Positions 39,456-48,057 of a stretch of DNA of 64,000 nucleotides are shown one piece after another; positions within the stretch are counted from its first letter, which is position 1; each line of letters begins with the position of its first letter. Position numbers and translations under genes: made by a program. The notes beneath the pieces were generated by a model. The model had not been told where the DNA came from, ran no database searches, and was given only the letters and a program-made list of their open reading frames with translations. The stretch comes from a virus. Where the stretch lies: the IMG/VR virus record IMGVR_UViG_3300031951_000003, positions 186,001 to 250,000 of that record. One strand, given 5' to 3'.

Positions 39456-40205
39456 ATGTTAATTTACGAAAAAAAAGATATAGAAATAAATGAACTTCAC
39501 AGGTCTAGAGGCCATTTCGAAACTCAACCATTAGAGGATTTTTTAAAGATGATGAGTGAGAAATTGAAGTTCAAAGAATTTTCCAAATTAGCAAAAAAAT
39601 ATTACATTGATAAATTGGGTTATCAGCCTACAAAAATCACCGATTACAAACTCCTCGACTTATACAATTACTTCGGATTAAGGCAACAAACCAAGCCAAG
39701 AGAACTTACTCGATACGACTCATTAACGGGTTTCGCTTACTACTTAGCAAAAAAAATATTCAATCTCAAATCAGCAGGATTAGGTTTGAGTTATTTTATC
39801 AATAAAAACGGGAGTGAGAAAGAGTTTTATTTTTTTGACCCAATGTTTCAAATTTTTGTAGGTAAAATTTCGACAGATGAGGCGAATATGAAAGGTAATT
39901 CATTAACTGTTCAAACATCTGCAGCCGAGAGAAAATTAATCGGGATGGGTTATGGTCTTAAAATGTATCTTTCGATACTTGAGAACTGTGATTACCTTAT
40001 GAGTAGTTCGGTGTTGTTCACAGGTTCATTCAGAATATGGTCGAAAGTTTTACCAAAATATTCGAATGTTTGGTATAAGGATAGTTCAAGTGATACTGGT
40101 AAATCCAAAAACGATTTTGTAAAAATAAATCCTGAGGAGGAATTCAAAAAATCAGGTGGAGATATCGATTACTTTGTTGCATCGATTTATCACAAAAAAA
40201 TCTAA
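39456..40205 (+). CDS. GNAT-like acetyltransferase (249 aa)
   Basis: N-terminal 120 residues are helical and basic (LEDFLKMMSEKLKFKEFSKL). The second half fits GNAT: strand FYFFDPMFQIFVGKI, then AERKLIGMGYGLKMYLSILE, where R/K-x-x-G-M-G-Y-G is the acetyl-CoA pyrophosphate loop, and a final strand pair. It likely acetylates a protein or small molecule. The helical N-terminus is not typical. Moderate confidence. Confidence 0.55.
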   Translation: MLIYEKKDIEINELHRSRGHFETQPLEDFLKMMSEKLKFKEFSKLAKKYYIDKLGYQPTKITDYKLLDLYNYFGLRQQTKPRELTRYDSLTGFAYYLAKKIFNLKSAGLGLSYFINKNGSEKEFYFFDPMFQIFVGKISTDEANMKGNSLTVQTSAAERKLIGMGYGLKMYLSILENCDYLMSSSVLFTGSFRIWSKVLPKYSNVWYKDSSSDTGKSKNDFVKINPEEEFKKSGGDIDYFVASIYHKKI

Positions 40206-40387
40206 TCTTTTTTCTCCTTATTCGTAATTTTGAAATTACAAACCCGCTTTCCATTGATTGTTGGCATACCAAATTCATCAACACCGATTGTCTTGACCGT
40301 GGTTCTTCTATTTCTAAATCTACCCGTGTAAATTATATCACCAACCTTAATCGGAATAAAAATTCCTGTTTGTTTCTTATCACTCAT
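40202..40387 (-). CDS. Small SH3-like protein (61 aa)
   Basis: IFIPIKVGDIIYTGRFRNRR, TTVKTIGVDEFGMPTINGKR and VCNFKITNK form five short strands typical of an SH3-like barrel. It overlaps the sulfotransferase gene upstream by 4 bases and is the last gene of the UmuDC-containing operon. Function unknown. Confidence 0.55.
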   Translation of the reverse strand: MSDKKQTGIFIPIKVGDIIYTGRFRNRRTTVKTIGVDEFGMPTINGKRVCNFKITNKEKKD

Positions 40388-41001
40388 ATTTTTGGTTCAT
40401 AACCCAATTTATCAAAATACCAACGATTTTTTTCGTATAAGTATTCAATCATATCATCTGTATAACATTCTTTTAAATCCAACTCCCTGTGGGACTCATT
40501 TTTGAGTTTTCCACAAAGCTCTTTCAATAAACCTGATTTGGAAAGATTACTATCTGATATGAATGGAATTTTTACGTAATCTTCATATAAACTCTCGGTT
40601 CTGACATAAAAATCAGGAACTCTAGGAACTTCGACAGTCCCTGAAAGAAAATAATCAAATGATGTGCTCCTGATGTAATTCGAAAAAAATTCCTTGAATC
40701 CTTTTGGACTGATTTCCTTAACTTGGTTTTGGAATTTGTAGGCTGAGACCAATCTTGTGAGTGGGTTTCTAGCCGTGCAAATGAGAGAGTAGTTTTCGTG
40801 ACCGTCAAACAAATCCGTGTTGTGGAAATGACCTGGAAAATTGGATTTCCTCTTAACTTCAGACCTATCTGAACTGCACTCCATGAAAGTGAAAGGTAGA
40901 CAACTGAATACTGTTACCGCATGGTGTGAACCTGTTTTGGGTGGTGTCCAAAGAAATGATTTCATTTCCTCAGATATATTTAACAATTTAGTTGTTCTCA
41001 T
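40384..41001 (-). CDS. Sulfotransferase-like protein
   Basis: 205 residues: NISEEMKSFLWTPPKTGSHH with the PKTGS loop, GHFHNTDLF (candidate catalytic His) and LICTARNPLTRLVSAYKF with Arg/Ser. FYVRTESLYEDYVKIPF is the shared downstream motif. Closest to the 8486 gene. Operon member downstream of the polymerase gene. Confidence 0.78.
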   Translation of the reverse strand: MRTTKLLNISEEMKSFLWTPPKTGSHHAVTVFSCLPFTFMECSSDRSEVKRKSNFPGHFHNTDLFDGHENYSLICTARNPLTRLVSAYKFQNQVKEISPKGFKEFFSNYIRSTSFDYFLSGTVEVPRVPDFYVRTESLYEDYVKIPFISDSNLSKSGLLKELCGKLKNESHRELDLKECYTDDMIEYLYEKNRWYFDKLGYEPKI

Positions 41002-41003
41002 TG

Positions 41004-41588
41004 TCAGAATGGATAATCATAGTTTAACATACTACAGTAGTCTTGAGAACAGGAAAAAATAATATCTTTGATTTCCTGAGTGAAATATTTGTCAACGTCA
41101 TTTATGACATCGGTATCATTATCTTTAATAGAACATAAATTTCTAATTTGAACTAATTTATCGAAATCGGAATTTGCTATGAAAGGTATTTTATTGTAAT
41201 CATCATAAAGATTTTCGATTCTGATAAAATAATCCGGAGTCCTTTCCTTAAATGGCCAAATTATACATCTCAATGTTGTTTTAGGAAAGTTCATATAAAA
41301 ATAGTTCTGAAAACTTTCAGGACTCCAAATATTCGGATTTTTGTGATTAAATTTATAAAAAGATAAAATTCTTGAAAATGGATTTCGAGCCGTAGATAAA
41401 AAAATATAATCTTTGTGTCCGCTTGGATAATCGAAGGAATGGTTATTGTTTAACGGGATTACTTTCAAACCATCAGGCGTTTTTTTGTAAGTTGAAAATC
41501 CGTAGTTTTTCAAAACTTTTACACAATGAACCGAACCTGTTCTAGCTTGTAACCAAACAAATGATTTATTAATTTCTGATATGTTCAT
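41004..41588 (-). CDS. Sulfotransferase-like protein
   Basis: 194 residues: [20 protein letters not shown] (loop is ARTGS) and [18 protein letters not shown] (Arg/Ser). [12 protein letters not shown] may hold the catalytic His. [17 protein letters not shown] is the shared motif. The ATG overlaps the polymerase stop by 4 bases, and the next sulfotransferase follows 2 bases later. Confidence 0.75.
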   Translation of the reverse strand: MNISEINKSFVWLQARTGSVHCVKVLKNYGFSTYKKTPDGLKVIPLNNNHSFDYPSGHKDYIFLSTARNPFSRILSFYKFNHKNPNIWSPESFQNYFYMNFPKTTLRCIIWPFKERTPDYFIRIENLYDDYNKIPFIANSDFDKLVQIRNLCSIKDNDTDVINDVDKYFTQEIKDIIFSCSQDYCSMLNYDYPF

Positions 41589-42793
41589 ACGAAAACTTTG
41601 GGTATTTCATCCCAAGATGTGGTATACTTTTGGGACATGAAATCTTGTCTCATCTCCCACTCTTTTTTTTTGTTTATGGGTGCCTGAACTAACTGTATTG
41701 AAGTTGTAAATAAAGTGGGTTGTTCTATATTCTCGGGCATAAGTTCATTAAATATAATTCCACATTTTTTATAATTCTTACTTGAGTTATAAATTTTCTT
41801 TAAGTGTGGATATACCTGGCTCCATATTTCATCCACATCTCTTGTTTGTTTTTGAAATGTAATCTGTTTACTCGAGTAATGTTTTTCACCTTTATGAACA
41901 TTTCCACTTAAAAATATGGTTGCTCGGTTTGGTGATATTTCATTATCAATAAGTTTTTTCACCCCGTTTTTAATATATGTATACATGGCCTCAGATAATT
42001 GATTAAAATCATTTACGTCTTGTCCGAATGACCTTGTTGATGCTATGTTCTTTTTTAACTTTGGTAATGGTTTTACAGGATGACAATACATACCAAGAAG
42101 TTCACACTTTGTTCTAAGTCCATTTACATTCATCATTTTTCTGACAATACTATCAGACATCATAACAAATTGACCAACACTCTCAACTCCTAAGTTTTTT
42201 AATTTTTTATTCCACTGTCTACCAATACCCCAAACCTCATCTACAGATATTGTGTAAAGTGATTCCCTAAAATCATGCAAACTCCAATATGAACAAACAC
42301 CATCGTATGATTGTTGTTGTTTGGCTATATGTGATGTAAGTTTGGCTAATGTCTTATTTGGACCGACACCTATTGAAACAGGAACTCCTGTAAGTCTTTT
42401 AACCTCATTACGAATAAGATGTAATCTATCTAAAAGTTCATCATCGGGTATATTAGAAAAATCCACAAAACACTCATCAATAGAATAGACCTCAACTTCT
42501 TTAGCATACTTCTTTATGGTTGTCATGACTCTGTCTGACATATCTCCATACAAGTTATAGTTTGATGAATAAACACAGAATCTATGTTCTTCCATGAAGT
42601 CTTTTTTCATAAAGAAAGGTTCACCCATTTTGATTCCAAGGGCTTTGGCTTCTTGAGAGCGGGCAATAACACAACCATCGTTGTTAGATAAAACAACTGT
42701 AGGTCTCCCAATGGAGATTGGATTGAAAACTCTTTCACAACTAACGTAAAAATTGTTACAATCTACAATACCGATTTTTTTATTGGACTGCAT
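41585..42793 (-). CDS. umuC: DNA polymerase V catalytic subunit UmuC (Y-family)
   Basis: 402 residues, close to the usual 420. [18 protein letters not shown] with catalytic Asp11, [11 protein letters not shown] with Asp106/Glu107, [20 protein letters not shown] and the HhH region [20 protein letters not shown] are all present; the little finger ([20 protein letters not shown]) follows. It synthesises past DNA lesions with a processed UmuD. Overlaps the thioesterase gene by 14 bases. Promoter presumably at 44050. Confidence 0.95.
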   Translation of the reverse strand: MQSNKKIGIVDCNNFYVSCERVFNPISIGRPTVVLSNNDGCVIARSQEAKALGIKMGEPFFMKKDFMEEHRFCVYSSNYNLYGDMSDRVMTTIKKYAKEVEVYSIDECFVDFSNIPDDELLDRLHLIRNEVKRLTGVPVSIGVGPNKTLAKLTSHIAKQQQSYDGVCSYWSLHDFRESLYTISVDEVWGIGRQWNKKLKNLGVESVGQFVMMSDSIVRKMMNVNGLRTKCELLGMYCHPVKPLPKLKKNIASTRSFGQDVNDFNQLSEAMYTYIKNGVKKLIDNEISPNRATIFLSGNVHKGEKHYSSKQITFQKQTRDVDEIWSQVYPHLKKIYNSSKNYKKCGIIFNELMPENIEQPTLFTTSIQLVQAPINKKKEWEMRQDFMSQKYTTSWDEIPKVFV

Positions 42794-43160
42794 TTTTATC
42801 TATTTTAGGTTTTCCGTGTGGTTTTGGTTTTCCATTCTCATCTAAATTAACAAAAACAATTTTGTCAATTTTGATTACAGATTGTTTTGTCATTTTGTTT
42901 CTAACATCACACGCAATTGTAATTGAGGTATTTCCAACATTAATCAGTTCCATACCAAATTCCACTATATCACCTACCACTGCGGTTGAAACAAAATTTA
43001 TTTCACTCATCGCTTTGGTTACAATGTTTCTTTCTCCTAATTGACAGACAGCAAATATTGCAGCCTCTTCGTCAATCCACTTTAAAACTTGTCCTCCAAA
43101 TAATGTTCCCCTAGCATTCAAATCACTCGGTTTAATTAACTTTCTTGTTCTATATTTCAT
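42780..43160 (-). CDS. Hot-dog acyl-CoA thioesterase (YciA-like)
   Basis: 126 residues. [20 protein letters not shown], then [14 protein letters not shown] and [20 protein letters not shown] match the YciA/BFIT-type acyl-CoA thioesterase fold (GTLFGGxxLxWxDE). It would hydrolyse acyl-CoA. Sitting inside the UmuDC operon, overlapping genes on both sides, it is an odd neighbour and may alter host lipid or acyl-CoA pools. Confidence 0.85.
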   Translation of the reverse strand: MKYRTRKLIKPSDLNARGTLFGGQVLKWIDEEAAIFAVCQLGERNIVTKAMSEINFVSTAVVGDIVEFGMELINVGNTSITIACDVRNKMTKQSVIKIDKIVFVNLDENGKPKPHGKPKIDKNAVQ

Positions 43161-43726
43161 TTTTTTAAATCTCCTCTTACATCTGATTTTACTTTATCGA
43201 GATAGACCAATCTCTCATTTTGACTCACGAATGGAACACTCCAAAACTGACGTGTCTTTGTTCTGAACCAACCAAAAACAAATGAATAAACCCCCATTAC
43301 TAATCTTAGTTTAACTGAGTTTAGATATAAAGTAAGGACGGGTAATGATGGTGCACCATGAGTCAAATAAGTTCGAACCTTTTTATCCTTCAACAAAGGT
43401 TTTGGATATCCGTATTTTTTTGTGACTGGTATGAACTTGTATGCAAACCCTGGTGTGAATATTTGGTCAAAGAACGCCTCTAACATTGGTGTTGTCCTAA
43501 ACCACCAAACAGGAGATATGAAATATATTCTATCTGTCCATGTAATTAAGTCTTTATATTCCCTAACTTTATCTTTACCAAAATCAAATGTCTTGTTTTC
43601 CGCATAGAGGTCTACAATATAGAAATCTTCTTTATTAGATTCTAAGGTATCTGCAATTGTTTTTTGTATTCCGTTGTAACAAAAACTCTGTTTGTCAGGA
43701 TGTGCAATGATAATTAAATTCTTCAT
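43157..43726 (-). CDS. Flavodoxin-fold NAD(P)H oxidoreductase
   Basis: 189 residues. NLIIIAHPDKQSFCYNGIQK, DFYIVDLYAEN, DRIYFISPVWWFRTTPMLEA, FFDQIFTPGFAYKF and KKVRTYLTHGAP are diagnostic of the Flavodoxin_2 (MdaB/KefF/NQO-type) quinone reductases. FMN/FAD-dependent two-electron reduction is expected. It starts 2 bases from the UmuD gene stop. Confidence 0.85.
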   Translation of the reverse strand: MKNLIIIAHPDKQSFCYNGIQKTIADTLESNKEDFYIVDLYAENKTFDFGKDKVREYKDLITWTDRIYFISPVWWFRTTPMLEAFFDQIFTPGFAYKFIPVTKKYGYPKPLLKDKKVRTYLTHGAPSLPVLTLYLNSVKLRLVMGVYSFVFGWFRTKTRQFWSVPFVSQNERLVYLDKVKSDVRGDLKK

Positions 43727-43727
43727 C

Positions 43728-44045
43728 TTATAACTTGTTTAAAATCCAAGAGACTCTCCCCCAAACATTCTCTTGTCCTTCGTATTTTCTAATTTTAAAA
43801 TGGTCTTTCTCTGTGAGGACAACTAACTCACCTTCTGTAGGGTCAATAGAACGGTCTATGACGAGGATATTTCCTGTCTTGACTCCAAGTGTGTTTGGAC
43901 CCATATAACGGAAATAAAAGGTCGTATACGTGTTCTGAATGATTAAATCATTGAGGTCTAAACGTTTGTCTACATAAGATTCGGCGGGAGATGCAAATCC
44001 TGTTGTTCTTGACTTAATATTTAACTCTTTCGCAGTTGTATTCAC
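43728..44045 (-). CDS. umuD: UmuD-like protein, catalytic Ser apparently lost
   Basis: 105 residues (E. coli UmuD 139), GTG start. TTGFASPAESYVDKRLDLND, LIIQ and TFYFRYMGPNTLG align with the UmuD core; GNILVIDRSIDPTEGELVVL and the HFKIRKYEG strand follow, WGRVSWILNKL closes. Thr15-Gly16 is at the Cys24-Gly25 cleavage site. GPNTLG replaces the SGDSM box, with Asn51 at the Ser60 position; the Lys97 region is IRKY. A segment before the last strand is missing. It probably cannot self-cleave. Confidence 0.85.
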   Translation of the reverse strand: MNTTAKELNIKSRTTGFASPAESYVDKRLDLNDLIIQNTYTTFYFRYMGPNTLGVKTGNILVIDRSIDPTEGELVVLTEKDHFKIRKYEGQENVWGRVSWILNKL

Positions 44046-44080
44046 GATACAAAAATAGTAAAATATTTTGTATCTTCAAA
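44046..44080 (-). promoter_or_regulatory. Bacteroidota-type promoter with overlapping palindrome, UmuD operon
   Basis: On the minus strand TTTG (44077-44080), 19-base spacer, TATTTTTG (44050-44057). GATACAAAAATAG...TATTTTGTATC (44046-44074) is a near-perfect dyad over the -7 element, with 11-base arms. Likely site of a repressor, perhaps an SOS or phage LexA-like regulator. The transcription start would fall close to the GTG, giving a very short leader. Confidence 0.75.
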
Positions 44081-44091
44081 TATATTGTCTA

Positions 44092-44709
44092 TTAAAATAT
44101 CTCTCCTATGAGAACTTGTGGTTTGATTCCCATCGCAGCTGCAGTGCAAAGTCTTGTGTTACCAGCAACTAAATGGAATCTGTCACCAAATTTGAGTATT
44201 AGTGGTCTTTTGTAGTCACCACTTTGAAGGGCTTTTTTCAACTCTCGTGGGTCTTGTTTGTTATACTTTTTTGCAAGAGCCATTACTTTTTTCATCTCAC
44301 CTTTTTTGATTTGATTACATTCCGTATTTTCAAGATTGTTCCAAACCTCGTCGGGTATTTTAACTTCGATGGCGTTGTCTAATGCACGATAAACATCTTC
44401 GACAGATATATCGATATTTTCGTCTCTATTCAAATCTTGAACTACTCTTTCTATTTCGTCCATTTCTGACTTCAAGTATCTTTTCCTTCTCTCCATAAAA
44501 TAGTTGACCTCATTTCTTAGGTCATCAAAATCTGAAATGCCAGCATCATAGACGTAATCTTCTAAGTCTTTGAATTTGTTAAATTTCAAATGTTTGAGGA
44601 GCTCAGGATGTTTTTTCACGTCATCAAGAAATTCCTGAACACCTGAAGAATCAGGTGATAACTCATTTATGAGTCTTTTAATTCTTAATATTTGTTCACG
44701 TAAAATCAC
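44092..44709 (-). CDS. Tagged ParB-like domain protein, GTG start (205 aa)
   Basis: MILREQILRIKRLINEL is a tag-F-like helix (INE|L). The C-terminal 45 residues (YKRPLILKFGDRFHLVAGNT, RLCTAAAMGIKPQVLIGEIF) are a ParB-like core with GNTR in place of DGxHR; the middle is long helices (LRNEVNYFMERRKRYLKSEM). GTGA overlap with the preceding metallopeptidase gene links the two translationally. Confidence 0.68.
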   Translation of the reverse strand: MILREQILRIKRLINELSPDSSGVQEFLDDVKKHPELLKHLKFNKFKDLEDYVYDAGISDFDDLRNEVNYFMERRKRYLKSEMDEIERVVQDLNRDENIDISVEDVYRALDNAIEVKIPDEVWNNLENTECNQIKKGEMKKVMALAKKYNKQDPRELKKALQSGDYKRPLILKFGDRFHLVAGNTRLCTAAAMGIKPQVLIGEIF

Positions 44710-45107
44710 TCTCCGAATATTTTTTTTATATGTTGAGGAAATTGTTTTTGAAACTTTTTCAAAAAGACGGATGATAGAACACTCGCCATATTTTCTTCAG
44801 GACCTCCAATATCTTGTATAGGTTCATCCTCAGGAACACCCATTGACTGATGTTGATATTCGTGAACCCATTCATGGGCTAACGTCCTTAAAATATCAAT
44901 TAAAAGTCTACCTTTACAAAGAACAAAAATCTCACTTTCGGGCATTCTAACACCTGTTGTCATATTTTCATTTCTCTCATTTTCAAAATGAATATGAACG
45001 TCTTTTTTTAATTTCAATTCATCTTGTAATAACTGACAAAAATCCTTAATTACATCAATTGAATCCGATAAATTTGATTTTGATATGTTTTTGAGACAAA
45101 CTTTCAT
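44706..45107 (-). CDS. HExxH zinc metallopeptidase (133 aa)
   Basis: ATG 45107, with a TATTTATTT box before it. LAHEWVHEYQHQSMG has HExxH at 78-82; a Glu-rich GGPEENMASVL follows and may give the third ligand. The N-terminus (MKVCLKNISKSNLSDSIDVI) has no clear tag. Co-transcribed and coupled with the ParB-like gene. Confidence 0.65.
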   Translation of the reverse strand: MKVCLKNISKSNLSDSIDVIKDFCQLLQDELKLKKDVHIHFENERNENMTTGVRMPESEIFVLCKGRLLIDILRTLAHEWVHEYQHQSMGVPEDEPIQDIGGPEENMASVLSSVFLKKFQKQFPQHIKKIFGE

Positions 45108-45329
45108 GTAAATAAATATCCATGAAAGGGAAAGGTCAGGGAGAAAGTTCAAAAATCAAAAAGTTATATGAATTTTGATTGGATGAGGGTTGGTCTGTTT
45201 TTGAATACTTGAGATTTGAATCTTGATTAAACAAAATCTTCATCGGATATCACATACTATAATTGTTGCTGGTTGACATGAAGCCAACTATCTCTCTGAT
45301 TTTATCACAATCCCACCCGACCTTATAAC

Positions 45330-45758
45330 TTATATCTGAGTTGTTGCGTTGTGAGCATCTAACTCATCCTGTAACATTTCGATTTGGTCCTCGATATTTT
45401 TTATCATATTATCCCTTGAGATAATATTGATGACACTTGTCTTATATTCAGTCTCATCGCTGTATCGGTTTTTACTTTTACCCTCTTCACAACTTAGAGC
45501 GGCTAGTTTTTGAGCCTGAGACTTGAGTTCGGACATCAAAAAAATCTTACCATATATTGGTTGGTTGGCAAGGTGTATTTTTTCTTTTAGACTTACCAAC
45601 TCTGAAGACAATTTGAAATATTCCATAAGCGCATCGTTAACATCATACGGTCTGTTCTGACCATCGGTAACAGTATTGTATGTATACACTTTTTGAAACG
45701 CGTCTCCGATTTTTTTTACAAGTTTGTTCTTGTATTTCAATGCTTGTTTAATATTCAT
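45330..45758 (-). CDS. DIP1984/septicolysin-like helical protein (142 aa)
   Basis: Nearly all helix: MNIKQALKYKNKLVKKIGDA, DALMEYFKLSSELVSLKEKI, HLAN, LKSQAQKLAALSCEEGKSKN, RY and MIKNIEDQIEMLQDELDAHN with TTQI. The order, the RY-turn and a closing N-x-T-T-x-(I/L) match DIP1984-family proteins as I recall them; function of that family is not established. No tag. Confidence 0.58.
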   Translation of the reverse strand: MNIKQALKYKNKLVKKIGDAFQKVYTYNTVTDGQNRPYDVNDALMEYFKLSSELVSLKEKIHLANQPIYGKIFLMSELKSQAQKLAALSCEEGKSKNRYSDETEYKTSVINIISRDNMIKNIEDQIEMLQDELDAHNATTQI

Positions 45759-45799
45759 AAATTTGTATTTAGTTCAGAAGTATAGTGTATAAAGACATC

Positions 45800-46906
45800 T
45801 TAGTCAAGTTGCTTAACCAAATTTAACGCTTGTGCAATTATTTGGTGCATGTCGTAATAAACGTATGTTGCTAATCTACCACCAAAATAATAATTTGGTA
45901 AATCATTCGTCAATTCTTTATACTTTTCGTAAATTAGGGTATTTCTATCGTCTCTTATTGGATAGTAAGGTTCATTCTCACCATTATAATCTGCAGGGAA
46001 TTCATAACTAATAATTGTTCCTTTTTGATTTTGTGGGTCAAACCACTTATGTTCTAATATTCTTGTGTATGGTGTTTCTCGGTCAGTATAGTTAACCACG
46101 GGAACCCCTTGAAAATTATCTTTTTCCAAACGTTTTGTTTCCCATTCCAAACTTCTATATTCTAAATTTCCATAAAGGTAGTCAAAAAATCTATCTATGG
46201 GACCTGTGTAGATTACCTTTTGAGCTAGCGAATCATGATATAACTTCGATTCGAAGTAGTCTACCCCTAATTCAACATCACATTTCTGTAACATCTTTTC
46301 AAATATTTGAGTATAACCTCCAATTGGCATCCCTGTATATTTGTCATTGAAGTAATTACTATCCCAAGTAAACCTTAAAGGTAATCTTTTGATAATTGAC
46401 GGGGGTAGTTCCTGACAGTTTTTGTTCCATTGTTTTTCAGTATATCCCTTGATGAGTTTCTGATAAATTTCATCACCCACCATTGACATTGCCTGTTCTT
46501 CGAGATTGGTTATCTTTCCCTTATATTTAATCTCCTCAATAATTTGTTTCGCTCTTTCAGGTTCGTTGACTTTCCAAAGTTGATTGAATGTCCACATGTT
46601 GAATGGTAATGTAAACATTTCGCCCTTGTAGTTCGCAATTACATTATGTGTGTATTGTCTAAACTCGGCAAATTGATTCACGTAATCCCAAATATGTTTG
46701 TCGTTGGTATGGAAAATATGTGCACCATATTTGTGAACGTGAATACCGTCCACGTTTTCAGTATAACAGTTTCCACCTATTACAGGTCTTTTATCAATTA
46801 CCAAACATTTTTTTCCTTTCTTAGTTAGTTCGTAAGCACAAACGGAACCGAATGGTCCCGCCCCTACTATCAAATAATCATATTTTGGAAAATTCAATAA
46901 AATCAT
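45800..46906 (-). CDS. glf: UDP-galactopyranose mutase
   Basis: 368 residues, typical length. YLIVGAGPFGSVCAYELTKK (FAD-binding GAGPFG at 15-20), KKCLVIDKRPVIGGNCYT, HKYGAHIFHTNDKHIWDYVN and PFNMWTFNQLW are signature Glf motifs. It makes UDP-galactofuranose for surface glycans in the cytoplasm. Stop-start overlap with the glycosyltransferase upstream (46903) shows an operon with two transferases that could use the product. Confidence 0.97.
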   Translation of the reverse strand: MILLNFPKYDYLIVGAGPFGSVCAYELTKKGKKCLVIDKRPVIGGNCYTENVDGIHVHKYGAHIFHTNDKHIWDYVNQFAEFRQYTHNVIANYKGEMFTLPFNMWTFNQLWKVNEPERAKQIIEEIKYKGKITNLEEQAMSMVGDEIYQKLIKGYTEKQWNKNCQELPPSIIKRLPLRFTWDSNYFNDKYTGMPIGGYTQIFEKMLQKCDVELGVDYFESKLYHDSLAQKVIYTGPIDRFFDYLYGNLEYRSLEWETKRLEKDNFQGVPVVNYTDRETPYTRILEHKWFDPQNQKGTIISYEFPADYNGENEPYYPIRDDRNTLIYEKYKELTNDLPNYYFGGRLATYVYYDMHQIIAQALNLVKQLD

Positions 46907-48057
46907 TTGAAATCAAAATTGAAACTTTCAGAATCAATAACATGTTCCTCAGTTTTTCTTGTCAATCTCTCTTTGTATTCAACAAGAAAATTCCCTGTGT
47001 TGGTATAAGCCCTACTTTCAATTAAAAAGGATTTGACAGGGAAAGGGTTTTTTCTTTCAGGTTCCATCATCTTGTCGATTACCTGAATTGCTTCTTGAGT
47101 TTTACCTAATGAATCATAATGGAATGCAAGATAAAGTAAGTTTTCATTTCTATCTTTACTAAACTCGCTCGCTAACTTGAAAACCTCCTCGGCTTTCGCA
47201 TGTTCACCCAAGAAATCATAAGACCATCCCATAACAATCAAACCAAAGTAAGCCATCTCATCTTCATATTTTGGTTTTTTCTCAACACCCCAAACATGTG
47301 TCAATTCCATGAATCTTTCATAATACCACAAAGACCTTCTAGCATATTCTTCTGAGTGTTTTCTTCCGAAAGGTAATTCGCTCGAGTTCCCATAACAATC
47401 AGCATAACTCTTAGCAATATACCAAAGGTGATAGTAATCTTCATGAACCTTGTTTCCTACAACTTTATCAATTTCCAGTTCGAGTGCATCTCTTAAAAAC
47501 TTTCTTGGTGCCGCCCAAGTATCACCATCTTGTGAAACGATGTGTCTGAGCCCATAGGGCATGTTAATTCTTTGAAAATCTTCACCAATTTCAGGAAGAT
47601 GAATTGTTTCGTGTCTTTTGTCGTGTGCAAAAAACCAAGGTAATTTAGCATTCCAAAACCAAGTTCTGAAATAATTTGTATCGCCGGCTTGTGCTGCAAT
47701 ATTGTAACTTTGTATTTGTGTGTTTTCTAAAATTGACCAATCGAAATCTGAATCAACATGAAGGGTCTCATCCGCATCCATCCTCAAAACCCAGTCACAA
47801 CCATGTTCTGATGAAAGACATTTTTGTAGGGTATGGTCTCTATTCCAACCAGGAAAATTCCAATCGATTTTATAAGTGAAACCTGGAATGTTTTTGGTTT
47901 GAAAAAAAACATTAATTTTGGACTCTGTGTCATCGTTTCCATTACATTGGATTACATAGTAATCAATATAAGGTGCCACTGATTCTAACATTCTCATGAT
48001 GGTTTTGGATTCATTTCCAACCATCGAGTTCAATACAATTTTTGCTTTCTTATTCAT
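46903..48057 (-). CDS. GT2-fold glycosyltransferase with TPR-like C-terminus
   Basis: 384 residues. KIVLNSMVGNESKTIMRMLE opens a GT-A fold; DWVLRMDADETLHVD has the DxD motif (about 91-105). Residues 240-350 are TPR-like (FGLIVMGWSYDFLGEHAKAE, LLYLAFHYDSLGKTQEAIQV). Similar bacterial proteins glycosylate peptides or lipids (SunS-like). Overlaps the genes on both sides. Confidence 0.82.
   Translation of the reverse strand: MNKKAKIVLNSMVGNESKTIMRMLESVAPYIDYYVIQCNGNDDTESKINVFFQTKNIPGFTYKIDWNFPGWNRDHTLQKCLSSEHGCDWVLRMDADETLHVDSDFDWSILENTQIQSYNIAAQAGDTNYFRTWFWNAKLPWFFAHDKRHETIHLPEIGEDFQRINMPYGLRHIVSQDGDTWAAPRKFLRDALELEIDKVVGNKVHEDYYHLWYIAKSYADCYGNSSELPFGRKHSEEYARRSLWYYERFMELTHVWGVEKKPKYEDEMAYFGLIVMGWSYDFLGEHAKAEEVFKLASEFSKDRNENLLYLAFHYDSLGKTQEAIQVIDKMMEPERKNPFPVKSFLIESRAYTNTGNFLVEYKERLTRKTEEHVIDSESFNFDFK

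Noticed and set aside
45108-45329. Possible tRNA or small RNA in the 222-base gap
   Set aside because: A GTTG...CAAC stem is present but no cloverleaf, T-loop or CCA could be fitted on either strand; nothing further recognised here.
46135-46350. Plus-strand frame inside the mutase gene
   Set aside because: Antisense to a gene with complete Glf signatures.
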